Assembly: GCA_024762915.1 (NCBI GenBank)
Contig: JANTGL010000055.1
Span: 1-11,498, forward strand
DNA: 11,498 nt
Direction of reading: 5' to 3'
Source: Bacteroidales bacterium
GTDB taxonomy: Bacteria > Bacteroidota > Bacteroidia > Bacteroidales > JAADGE01
Part shown: positions 1 to 7,202 of the stretch, one piece after another
How the letters are laid out: each line of letters starts with the position of its first letter
Numbering within the stretch: position 1 is the stretch's first letter
The notes under the pieces: generated by a model
Database searches by the model: none
What the model was told of the DNA's origin: nothing
What the model saw: the letters and a program-made list of their open reading frames with translations, nothing else
Translations under genes and position numbers: made by a program

Positions 1-1
1 G

Positions 2-301
2 TTTAACAGGGAAGAATTTGTTTTGGAAAATCAAAGCAGCAAAACGCCTAATATTGAAGAAGAATTGGCATCCTCGGAAGTTCAAAAAAAGATTGACCGA
101 TGCTTAAATTCTTTAAATCCGAAAGTGAAACGGATTTTTGAAATGAGCCGTTATGAAGATAAAAAATACAAAGAAATTGCCGAAGAAATGAATTTGTCGA
201 TAAAAACGGTGGAAACGCATATGTCAACGGCATTAAAAGCTTTAAGAGAAAATTTGAAAGAGTATTTAACGGTGCTTTTATTATTGATTTTGAATAATTA
301 A
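2..301 (+). CDS. FecI-type ECF RNA polymerase sigma factor, C-terminal part (5' end outside the window)
   Basis: The reading frame is open to the left edge, so this is the 3' part of a gene and no start is assigned; the TTG at 23 is just an internal codon. The visible 99 residues hold sigma region 4: a helix ending in the NPKVKRIFEMSRYEDKKY segment, then the helix-turn-helix KEIAEEMNLSIKTVETHMS that would read the -35 element, then a final basic helix. The pattern (a low-complexity linker, then region 4 with a KTVETH recognition helix) is typical of the Bacteroidota sigma-70 family that pairs with FecR anti-sigma factors. Expected role: transcription of a surface-uptake locus when FecR releases it. 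A FecR gene does lie downstream at 1118, but two other ORFs intervene. The very hydrophobic C-terminal tail (LLLLILNN) is common in this family. Regions 2 and 3 are not visible. Confidence 0.88.
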   Translation, partial: FNREEFVLENQSSKTPNIEEELASSEVQKKIDRCLNSLNPKVKRIFEMSRYEDKKYKEIAEEMNLSIKTVETHMSTALKALRENLKEYLTVLLLLILNN

Positions 302-303
302 AA

Positions 304-600
304 ATGAATAACAAAAACAACAGAAATAAAATAATGTTACCTGATGGTATCATTGCAAATAAGATTTATCTTATTCGAAATAAGAAAGTCATGTTAGACA
401 ATGATTTAGCCGAACTTTACGGTGTTGAAACAAGAAGATTAAATGAACAAGTCAAAAGAAATATAAAACGTTTCCCCGAAGATTTTATGTTTCAGTTATC
501 AGAGCCGGAGTTTAAAAACTTGAAATCGCAATTTGCGATATCAAGTTGGGGCGGAAGAAGAACCAAAAATAATCAGGACAAAAGATGTTTAAAATATTGA
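304..600 (+). CDS. Truncated ORF6N-domain protein (probable gene remnant)
   Basis: Residues about 15-82 match the beginning of the ORF6N domain, a DNA-binding-type domain of phage and mobile-element origin that is widespread in Bacteroidota chromosomes. The conserved stretches are visible: a KIYLIRNKKVMLDNDLAELYGV segment, then RLNEQVKRNIKRFPEDFMF, then the WGGRR turn. In intact proteins this turn is followed by a P-Y-A-F-T-E-Q-G segment and 50 or more further residues. Here the frame continues instead into an unrelated lysine/asparagine-rich tail (about residues 83-98) and stops at 98 aa. I searched the next 70 bases by eye in all three forward frames and found no AFTEQG remnant, which points to a 3' deletion rather than a simple frameshift. 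The ATG at 304 lies 2 nt after the sigma-factor stop; the ATG at 334 is an alternative start closer to the conserved domain. It is probably non-functional. Confidence 0.75.
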   Translation: MNNKNNRNKIMLPDGIIANKIYLIRNKKVMLDNDLAELYGVETRRLNEQVKRNIKRFPEDFMFQLSEPEFKNLKSQFAISSWGGRRTKNNQDKRCLKY

Positions 601-668
601 ATATTATAAAGCTTAAAAATTAATGTATAAGGTAATGATAAATCTAAATATTAAGAAGAAAAATTAAA

Positions 669-1061
669 ATGTTATTAATACAAAATATCATACCTATAGT
701 AATATATTTTATTATGCCATTATTAGGGTTAATATTATATGTTTTTATGATAAGAAAAATGGAAAATGCAAATTTAGAATATACTCCCAAAGGTGAATAT
801 TTTGCAATTTTTTTTGTGTACGGAGGTATTTTAATTATTCTGTTAACGGAATTCTTTTGGAAATGGTCCGGTTTAGCATCATTAGGTGCATTTTTTTTAA
901 TTTCAATAGCTCCTATAATATTAGGAATAATAGCATTCAGTTTATATAAAAAAAGAATGAAATCTAAGTATAATTTATGGGCTTTTAGATTAAGCTTTTT
1001 TTATGAATTGATTGTATCAGCAGTAATAATATTCATTATAATTAATTTAATAAATAAATAA
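669..1061 (+). CDS. Small four-helix membrane protein of unknown function
   Basis: I do not recognise this 130-residue protein. It has about four hydrophobic segments, at roughly residues 5-27, 45-62, 69-92 and 108-128, joined by short polar loops: a basic loop near residue 29 (RKMENANLEY), an aromatic-rich turn near 62 (FFWKWSG) and a basic loop near 93-101 (YKKRMKSKYN). There is no signal peptide distinct from the first helix, and no catalytic or metal-binding motif stands out. The gene is noticeably more AT-rich than its neighbours and lies with the broken ORF6N gene between the sigma factor and FecR. The pair could therefore be a later insertion into the fecI-fecR locus. The ATG at 669 follows an A-rich leader (AAGAAGAAAAATTAAA) typical of this phylum. 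That it is a real gene is likely from the coherent membrane topology; its function is unknown. Confidence 0.6.
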   Translation: MLLIQNIIPIVIYFIMPLLGLILYVFMIRKMENANLEYTPKGEYFAIFFVYGGILIILLTEFFWKWSGLASLGAFFLISIAPIILGIIAFSLYKKRMKSKYNLWAFRLSFFYELIVSAVIIFIIINLINK

Positions 1062-1072
1062 TCAAAATCAAT

Positions 1073-1102
1073 CAGGGTAAAACCAAAATCAAGTGTAATA
1101 AA
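1073..1102 (+). promoter_or_regulatory. Putative ECF-sigma promoter upstream of fecR (GGGTAAA-N11-GTGTAATA)
   Basis: GGGTAAA at 1075-1081 and GTGTAATA at 1093-1100 are separated by 11 bases. The same arrangement recurs at 8099-8127 upstream of the lipoprotein gene; the two 30-base stretches agree at about two thirds of positions, with complete identity in CAGGGTAAA and GTGTA. The 18-base distance between the starts of the two boxes fits -35/-10 spacing for an ECF sigma factor. It would place transcription start within about 15 bases of the fecR ATG, giving a very short leader. Assignment to the sigma factor at the left edge is inference. Confidence 0.5.
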
Positions 1103-1117
1103 GGCAGAAAACAAAGA

Positions 1118-2113
1118 ATGCAAAACAATAACGAACATATCAATTTAATAATCAAGGTGATTTCCGGAGATGCCGGTGCCGATGAGCAAAAAATGCTTAA
1201 CATTTGGCTTTCGGAAGATGCAAGTCATCAACAATTGTTTGATGATTACAAAAAGATATGGTCTTTATCACACAAAGAAATTATTCCCGAAATTGAAAAT
1301 ATTGATGTTGACGCCGAATGGAATAAATTTACCGAAGAAGTTGATTTTAAAGAAGAAAAGTTTTCAATAAAACCTAAAAAACGAAATCCTTTTTTCAGAA
1401 TTGCAGCTGTTATTCTTGTTTTTATTTCGCTGGGAATTGCCGGAATGTTTGTTTTTAATAACAATGAGCAAAAAATTGTTGCAAGTAACGAAATCAAAGA
1501 AGCAAAATTACCTGACAATACTGAAATTACCGTAAATAAAAATTCCGAAATAATTTTTGATAAAAACTTTAATAAAAAAGAACGAAAAGTCAAGCTGAAA
1601 GGTGAAGCATTTTTTAAAGTTGCAAAAAATAAAGAAAAACCGTTTATCGTTAAAACCGAAAGTTTTTATACCGAAGTTTTGGGAACGCAATTTTACGTTA
1701 ATTCCGATTTTAACAATCGCCAAGTGTTTGTGAAAGAAGGTACGGTTGCCGTGTATCAATATGAAGATAAGCACGATAAAGTCGTTTTACATGCCGGCGA
1801 TAAAGCCGTTTTTAATAAGAAGGAAAATAAATTTCTGAAAATTGAAAATGCGGATGAAAATTATATATCGTGGAAAACTAAGATATTTAATTTCAATGAC
1901 AAAACATTAAAGGATGTTACCGGAGAACTTGAAAATGTTTATGACGTGAAATTTGAATTTACAAATCCGGAATTGAAAAAATGCAGAATTTCAGTAGGAT
2001 TCAAAAATCAATCAATCGAAGAAATTATAAATGTTCTTCAAGCTACTTTTGAGACTTTAACTTTTCGTAAAAAAGGGGACAAAATAATTGTAGGCGGGAA
2101 AACTTGTAAATAA
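1118..2113 (+). CDS. FecR-family anti-sigma factor with DUF4974 domain
   Basis: This is an inner-membrane anti-sigma regulator of 331 residues. The cytoplasmic N-terminus (about 1-90) carries the short helical sigma-binding region, with the usual GDAGADEQKMLNIWL-type start and the W-rich YKKIWSL motif. One transmembrane helix spans about 92-113. The periplasmic FecR domain follows at about 123-213, with the characteristic LPDNTEITVNKNSEI, LKGEAFFKVAK and VLGTQFYV stretches. The C-terminal DUF4974 domain (about 257-326; FNDKTLKDVTGELENVYDV) probably contacts the STN domain of the partner receptor. Length and domain order are normal for Bacteroidota. The receptor encoded at 4564 has an STN domain, so the signalling chain is complete in this locus. 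The ATG at 1118 is preceded by an A-rich leader and by a putative ECF promoter at 1073. The cognate sigma factor is probably the one at the left edge, although two ORFs separate them. Confidence 0.93.
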   Translation: MQNNNEHINLIIKVISGDAGADEQKMLNIWLSEDASHQQLFDDYKKIWSLSHKEIIPEIENIDVDAEWNKFTEEVDFKEEKFSIKPKKRNPFFRIAAVILVFISLGIAGMFVFNNNEQKIVASNEIKEAKLPDNTEITVNKNSEIIFDKNFNKKERKVKLKGEAFFKVAKNKEKPFIVKTESFYTEVLGTQFYVNSDFNNRQVFVKEGTVAVYQYEDKHDKVVLHAGDKAVFNKKENKFLKIENADENYISWKTKIFNFNDKTLKDVTGELENVYDVKFEFTNPELKKCRISVGFKNQSIEEIINVLQATFETLTFRKKGDKIIVGGKTCK

Positions 2114-2119
2114 AACGAA

Positions 2120-3685
2120 ATGAAAAAAAGTTTAATTTTTATTGTTACTTTTTTTATGTTTCTGTCTGCATTCGGACAAGATCAAAACATTTCAGAAGGA
2201 AATATATTTGACGGTGAACCGAACATAGCGATTAATCCGGTAAATACTCAACATTTGGTTGTTGCATGGATGGGCTATTTTCCTCTAACAAAAATTTTTA
2301 TAAAAACAAAAGTCAGTTTTGACGGGGGGCAAACTTGGAGTTCATTAAATTATGTTCCGCATACAAATGCCACATACGGAAGTGCCGACGTTTCACTTGC
2401 TTTTGACAATTCCGGGAATGTGTTTTTGTCATTTATTGATTTTGATAAAGATACACAAGAAGGTGCCGTATTTGTAACTAAATCAACTGACGGCGGTTTA
2501 ACATGGGGAAATCCGACAGAAGTTATCAATGCAAATGCCGACACACAAAAACCGGTTGACCGACCTTGGATTAGTATTGATAATTCCGGCGGAACTTATG
2601 ACGGAACAATTTATGTAACATCAATGCCTCCCAAAGTATTCGGTTATTTGCCTCCTCCGTATCACCCTTATTTTATTAAATCGACAGACGGCGGACAAAA
2701 TTTTGAATCTTGGCGCTATTTGGATACGGTGAATTGGCTTGCCGGAAATATTATTCCTCAACCGATGCCAACAAATTGTGTATCTTCGGACGGAACTTTT
2801 TATGCCGTATATCCGAGTTATGTATATTCGCAAAATCCTTTGGCACAATTTATAATTGCTTCTTCTGAAGATGCAGGTAACAGTTTCTTATATCATACTG
2901 TTTTTTCGTCATCCGAAAGCGTTACAGATACACTTGTTAAAGCCGGTTATTTACTTCGTTCCGATCCGTCAGATGCACAGCATTTGGCATTCCTTTATTT
3001 AAGTATTACATTTGGTGACATCGATGTTTTTATGCGAGAAACTTATGATAAAGGTATGACTTGGTCAGATGAAATTCGCTTGAATGATGACCCGGTCGGG
3101 AATAATAAAATTCAAGATTTACTTTGGGCAGATTTTGATACTGACGGTGATTTAATCGCTACTTGGCGCGACAGAAGAAACGGCAACGACATAACATACA
3201 CAACGGCTTCCGAAATTTGGGGTACTTTCAGAAAAAACGGACAATCGAGTTTTTCCGACAATTTTAAAATCGGCGATACACTTGTTCCATATGATACCAT
3301 TTTAGCTTATGCCGGAAATGATTTTATGTGCACAAAACTTGTAAACGACACCTTAAATGCTGTATGGGGAGATACGCGTGACGGAAAATTAAATATTTGG
3401 TTTAAGCAACTTGCCGTTGACGGCACATTATTGAATATTAAAAAAATAAGTTCGGAAGATATTCCGAAAAATGAAATTTATCCGAACCCTTTTACTTCCG
3501 TGATTAATATTAAAACCAAGGATGTCAAAAAGATTGTAATCTATAATCAAAAAGGGAAACAAGTTTTTGCAACTCAAAATCAATTAAAAAAGATTAATTT
3601 AGACTTTTTACCGAGCGGAATTTATTTTATAAAAATAATCTCAAATTCCGAAAATTACCGGCAAAAAATCATAAAACTGAAATAA
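2120..3685 (+). CDS. Secreted Asp-box (BNR) beta-propeller protein with T9SS C-terminal sorting domain
   Basis: This is a 521-residue exported protein. A signal peptide covers residues 1-19 or 20 (cleavage near AFG-Q). The body has the sialidase-type beta-propeller fold, shown by five Asp-box repeats of the form S-x-D-x-G-x-T-W: residues 66-73 (SFDGGQTW), 122-129 (STDGGLTW), 188-195 (STDGGQNF), 249-256 (SEDAGNSF) and 308-315 (TYDKGMTW). Other conserved pieces are the VDRPWISID stretch at about 146 and ATWRDRRNG near 346. The C-terminal 70 residues form a type A Por/T9SS sorting domain, beginning with IYPNPF at about 453 and ending in a basic IIKLK tail, so the protein should be secreted or anchored at the surface through type IX secretion. 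It resembles exo-sialidase-like proteins, but I cannot confirm the arginine triad and Tyr/Glu pair of active sialidases; it may be a binding protein. The gene starts 6 nt after fecR and ends 1 nt before the next gene. Confidence 0.85.
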   Translation: MKKSLIFIVTFFMFLSAFGQDQNISEGNIFDGEPNIAINPVNTQHLVVAWMGYFPLTKIFIKTKVSFDGGQTWSSLNYVPHTNATYGSADVSLAFDNSGNVFLSFIDFDKDTQEGAVFVTKSTDGGLTWGNPTEVINANADTQKPVDRPWISIDNSGGTYDGTIYVTSMPPKVFGYLPPPYHPYFIKSTDGGQNFESWRYLDTVNWLAGNIIPQPMPTNCVSSDGTFYAVYPSYVYSQNPLAQFIIASSEDAGNSFLYHTVFSSSESVTDTLVKAGYLLRSDPSDAQHLAFLYLSITFGDIDVFMRETYDKGMTWSDEIRLNDDPVGNNKIQDLLWADFDTDGDLIATWRDRRNGNDITYTTASEIWGTFRKNGQSSFSDNFKIGDTLVPYDTILAYAGNDFMCTKLVNDTLNAVWGDTRDGKLNIWFKQLAVDGTLLNIKKISSEDIPKNEIYPNPFTSVINIKTKDVKKIVIYNQKGKQVFATQNQLKKINLDFLPSGIYFIKIISNSENYRQKIIKLK

Positions 3686-3686
3686 T

Positions 3687-4574
3687 ATGAAAATCATAAA
3701 TAAAATATATATTTTATTGCTGATAAGCACTTTAACTTTTCCTGTTTTTGCACAAAAGGACAGTTTGAAAGGTCTTCAAAAGGAAGTATTTTTACATCCT
3801 GCCGATGCTTTTACGGCTTACACATTGAAAAAAAATGAATTTGTTTATAACCAATCCCCTTTTACCTTGCCGATGCCGAGTTGGGCATGGTGGGGTATAA
3901 CCGATAACATTACGGCAGAAATTGATTTATTGCCCTTAGTCGGAGGTCTTTTTCAGGAGCCGCATCTTCCTGTTCCGAGTTTTAACTTTCGCTTTAAATT
4001 ACTAAACCAAAGGAATTTAATTCCGACAATTGCTTTTGAAACCATGTATCAACATCTGTGGAACGAAAACAAACAATCGGAACAAGAAAATGCAATTGTT
4101 TCCAGAAAAGGAAACAGTTGGTATAATCACTTAAATTTCAGTTGGAAAATTTCTGATAAATTCTATACTCATTTTTCAATCGGTGCGACCTATGTTGAAA
4201 ATTTATATTTCAGCAATAATGATTCAATAAACTTAATTGAAAAATTTTATGAAAAATCATTTACACCCGATTACAGTTTCAGTATTGATTACAGATTTAA
4301 ACCTTGGATAAGTTTAAATATGGCATCTTCTTACGGAACAACATTCGTTTATTTAGATAATATTCCGCGTAAACAACAAATTTCATACGGATTAAGAATT
4401 GCTCCGTTTTATAAGAACAGAAGAGCAATACTGAAATCATTCCGAGCAGAATTTATCGGATATTTCATAAATTTACCGGAAATAAATGAATCAATTCAAT
4501 CAGTTATCCCAATTTTTCCTTATTTTTATTGGCAATGGACAATGAACAGAAAACATAACCCAAATGACGATTAA
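3687..4574 (+). CDS. Predicted outer-membrane beta-barrel protein, family not recognised
   Basis: This 295-residue protein has a clear signal peptide (residues 1-22, cleavage VFA-Q). After it comes a long series of short alternating polar/hydrophobic strands rich in Tyr, Phe and Trp, such as FNFRFKLL, HLNFSWKIS, FYTHFSIGATYV, YSFSIDYRF and ISYGLRIAPFY, separated by charged turns. That pattern is typical of a small outer-membrane beta barrel of perhaps 8-12 strands. An aromatic cluster near residues 64-69 (PSWAWWG) and another near the end (FPYFYWQW) are notable. I do not recognise a named family. The start lies 1 nt after the propeller gene stop, and the 3' end overlaps the receptor gene by 11 nt. 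It is therefore co-translated with the receptor and probably works with it at the outer membrane, for instance as an accessory pore or ligand-handling protein. This role is inferred from position only. Confidence 0.68.
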   Translation: MKIINKIYILLLISTLTFPVFAQKDSLKGLQKEVFLHPADAFTAYTLKKNEFVYNQSPFTLPMPSWAWWGITDNITAEIDLLPLVGGLFQEPHLPVPSFNFRFKLLNQRNLIPTIAFETMYQHLWNENKQSEQENAIVSRKGNSWYNHLNFSWKISDKFYTHFSIGATYVENLYFSNNDSINLIEKFYEKSFTPDYSFSIDYRFKPWISLNMASSYGTTFVYLDNIPRKQQISYGLRIAPFYKNRRAILKSFRAEFIGYFINLPEINESIQSVIPIFPYFYWQWTMNRKHNPNDD

Positions 4575-7200
4575 AAAAATAATAGTATTTTTAGTTCTTT
4601 ATTTCGGTTTTATTGTATTTGCTCATACACAAAACATTGATTTACGGAAAAAAATTACCCTTGTCCAAAAAAAACAAACACTTTCTGCCGTTTTAAACGA
4701 AATTCATAAAAAAGCCGGTATCAATTTTTCATACAATAATGCCGATATTGATAATTTACAAAAAGTTACCGTAATCGCTCGAAACAAACCTGTTAAGACC
4801 GTACTTTATCAGTTATTTTCCGGTTTAGATATTACTTATACGATTGTTGAAAAACAAATTGTGTTAAAGAAAAATCAATATGCTTCGATTAAGGTTCTTT
4901 CAGAAGTAAAAAAAGAACCCGAAAAATACACAATAAGCGGATATGTGAAAGACAACACCGATAATGAAGTTTTGATAGGTGCAGGAATAAGCATGAAATC
5001 ATCATTTTCCGGAACAATGACCAATGCCTACGGTTTTTACTCTTTAAGTTTGCCGAAAGGAAACTATGTACTTACTTTTTCATATCTCGGATATAAAGAT
5101 AAATCGCTTGTTGTTGATTTAACATCCGATAAAAAAATATCCCAAGTTCTGAAACGAGATGAGACACAACTTGAAATTGTCGTTATAAATGAAAAAGAAA
5201 AAAGAGATGTTTTTGAGAAAAATCCCTTGAAAGAAATTAATTTGGACAAAAGGGAAATAAATTCGGCAAAAGGGATCGTTGGCGAAGCGGATGTTGTTAA
5301 AAGCATCAATAATTTACCGGGTGTCAGTTCTTTTGGTGACGGTTCGGTTTTGTTCTATGTAAGAGGTGGTGATAAAGATCAAAATTTAATTTTAATTGAC
5401 GAAACGCCGATTTATAATCCGTCACATTTGTTCGGATTTTTTTCTGCTTTGGCTCCGGATGCAATAAATGATATAAAAATTTATAAAAACAATTTTCCGG
5501 TAAAATACGGCGGCAGATTATCGTCTTTAATTGATATTAAAACCAAAGACGGAAATATGAATAAACTCGGATTTTCAGTTGTCTCAAGCCCTTTAACGGG
5601 TTCATACACAATTGACGGTCCGATAAAGAAAAAAAGATCTTCTTTTTTAATGACTCTGAGAGATTCTCATCTGAATTGGATCTGGAGGCGGAATCTTCCG
5701 AATTTAAATGTCAATTTCTATGACTTCCATTTTAAATTTAATCAAATCATTAACAGAAATAATCGCATTTATTTTTCTTTTTTTACCGGTGCCGATGATA
5801 TGGGATTAGGTAAAAATGAAATTGCTGCCGGTTTATCATGGAAAAACAATGCTCTTTCACTCAGGTGGAATCACCTTTTCTCTGATAAATTGTTTTCAAA
5901 TACGACATTGCATTCAAGTAAATATGATTATTTCTTATATTATTCCGAAAATGAAAATCATTATTGGTCTTCTTTTATCGGAGATGTCAGTCTGAAAACG
6001 GATTTCTCTTATTTCCCGAATCCGAAAAATAAAATACGTTTCGGTTATAACATTAACAATTATTTTTTTAATCCGGGGAATTTGGATGCCGATTATTTCA
6101 GCCGTTCCGTATATGCAGGTGATGTTACGGAATTTGTTTTATATGCAGGAAATGATTATTCGTTAAATGAAAAATTAAATATTTCTTACGGTTTAAGATA
6201 TATTTCATGGAATAATGTCGGTCCGACGGTTGGATTTTCGTTTGATGAAAATTATCATATGACGGACACAAATTATTATGACAAAGGGATTTATCATACA
6301 TTCAACAGTTTGGAACCGCAAGTTTCTTTAAGCTGGTCTTTTAATAACTCCTTACTCATGACTTTGTCTTATGACAGGCATGTACAGTTTTTACATTTAC
6401 TCTCAAATTCTGTCAGTCCGTTCACGACGACGGATGTGTGGATGCCTTCCGGACCTGTTGTGAAACCTGAAAAATTAAATCAATATGTTTTTGGTATTAC
6501 AAAATATTTAAGCGAATATGAACTTAGTTTTCAGACCTATTATAAAACCATTGCTAATTATTTTGAATACAACGAACATGCAAATATGCTTTTAAATCCT
6601 TTAATCGAGGGAGAAATTAGATTCGCTCAGGCAAAAGCTTCCGGTACGGAACTTTCTGTCAGCAAGAAGAAGGGAAGTTTTAACTTTTTGTTTTCTTATA
6701 CGTATTCTCGTATTTTAATTACGGGTAATAAAGTTTCTTCTTCAGGAATTTATCCTGCCGCTTATGATAAACCGCATAAGTTAAATATAAACTTGTTTTA
6801 TAAAACATCAAAACGTTGGACATTTAATTTAAATTGGGTGTATTCTTCCGGTACGCGTTACAGTTCACCTACCGGATTTTATTATTATCAGGGATACAGC
6901 GTGCCGATTTATTCTGAAAAAAATAACAATTGTTTACCGGATTATCACCGCTTGGATTTTTCGGCGGATTTAAATTTAAATAAGAATAAGAATGCCCGTT
7001 TTAAACACGATTTACTCTTTGCAATATATAATATTTATAACAGACAAAATGCCGTCGCCGTAAATTATGATAAAATTGAAACCGATCAAGGAAGTTTCGT
7101 TGTTCCTTTAAATTTTGCATATGAAAATGAAATCGTTGCAACATCAAAATCATTGTCCGGAATAATTCCTTCCGTAACCTATAGTCTAAAATTCAGATAA
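4564..7200 (+). CDS. TonB-dependent outer-membrane receptor with STN signalling domain and carboxypeptidase-like regulatory domain
   Basis: This 878-residue receptor has the full transducer layout. In order: signal peptide (about 1-22, ending FAHTQ); STN domain (about 31-102; the SAVLNEIHKKAGINFSY stretch is diagnostic); a carboxypeptidase-regulatory-like beta-sandwich (about 122-190; ISGYVKD, NAYGFYSLSLPKGNY); a plug domain (about 235-330; LPGV at 251, VRGGDKDQNLILID, and the FPVKYGGRLSSLIDIKTKDG exit at about 311-330); then a 22-strand-type barrel to a C-terminal YSLKFR. It imports a substrate across the outer membrane using TonB energy, and the STN domain allows it to signal through FecR. 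It lacks the long repeated linker and SusD partner of polysaccharide-utilisation loci, so the SusCD type is unlikely; the FecA-like or DUF4249-associated type fits better. The substrate is unknown. The start ATG lies inside the end of the upstream gene (11-nt overlap), and the next gene begins 2 nt after its stop. No frameshift is seen. Confidence 0.94.
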   Translation: MTIKKIIVFLVLYFGFIVFAHTQNIDLRKKITLVQKKQTLSAVLNEIHKKAGINFSYNNADIDNLQKVTVIARNKPVKTVLYQLFSGLDITYTIVEKQIVLKKNQYASIKVLSEVKKEPEKYTISGYVKDNTDNEVLIGAGISMKSSFSGTMTNAYGFYSLSLPKGNYVLTFSYLGYKDKSLVVDLTSDKKISQVLKRDETQLEIVVINEKEKRDVFEKNPLKEINLDKREINSAKGIVGEADVVKSINNLPGVSSFGDGSVLFYVRGGDKDQNLILIDETPIYNPSHLFGFFSALAPDAINDIKIYKNNFPVKYGGRLSSLIDIKTKDGNMNKLGFSVVSSPLTGSYTIDGPIKKKRSSFLMTLRDSHLNWIWRRNLPNLNVNFYDFHFKFNQIINRNNRIYFSFFTGADDMGLGKNEIAAGLSWKNNALSLRWNHLFSDKLFSNTTLHSSKYDYFLYYSENENHYWSSFIGDVSLKTDFSYFPNPKNKIRFGYNINNYFFNPGNLDADYFSRSVYAGDVTEFVLYAGNDYSLNEKLNISYGLRYISWNNVGPTVGFSFDENYHMTDTNYYDKGIYHTFNSLEPQVSLSWSFNNSLLMTLSYDRHVQFLHLLSNSVSPFTTTDVWMPSGPVVKPEKLNQYVFGITKYLSEYELSFQTYYKTIANYFEYNEHANMLLNPLIEGEIRFAQAKASGTELSVSKKKGSFNFLFSYTYSRILITGNKVSSSGIYPAAYDKPHKLNINLFYKTSKRWTFNLNWVYSSGTRYSSPTGFYYYQGYSVPIYSEKNNNCLPDYHRLDFSADLNLNKNKNARFKHDLLFAIYNIYNRQNAVAVNYDKIETDQGSFVVPLNFAYENEIVATSKSLSGIIPSVTYSLKFR

Positions 7201-7202
7201 TT

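Noticed and set aside
23..301. TTG at 23 as the start of a complete small gene
   Set aside because: The frame is open to the window edge and the product is only region 4 of a sigma factor, so the true start lies outside the window.
302..1062. Complete insertion sequence or integrative element between the sigma factor and fecR
   Set aside because: No transposase, integrase, terminal inverted repeats or target duplication could be seen; only a domain remnant and a membrane gene remain.
1246..1774. Minus-strand ORFs opposite fecR
   Set aside because: The products are low-complexity shadows (Phe/Ile/Lys runs) of a well-supported + strand gene, with no recognisable domain or start signal.
4564..7200. 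SusC-type receptor of a polysaccharide-utilisation locus
   Set aside because: No SusD gene follows and no glycoside hydrolases are nearby; the STN domain and the DUF4249 partner indicate a FecA-like transducing receptor.
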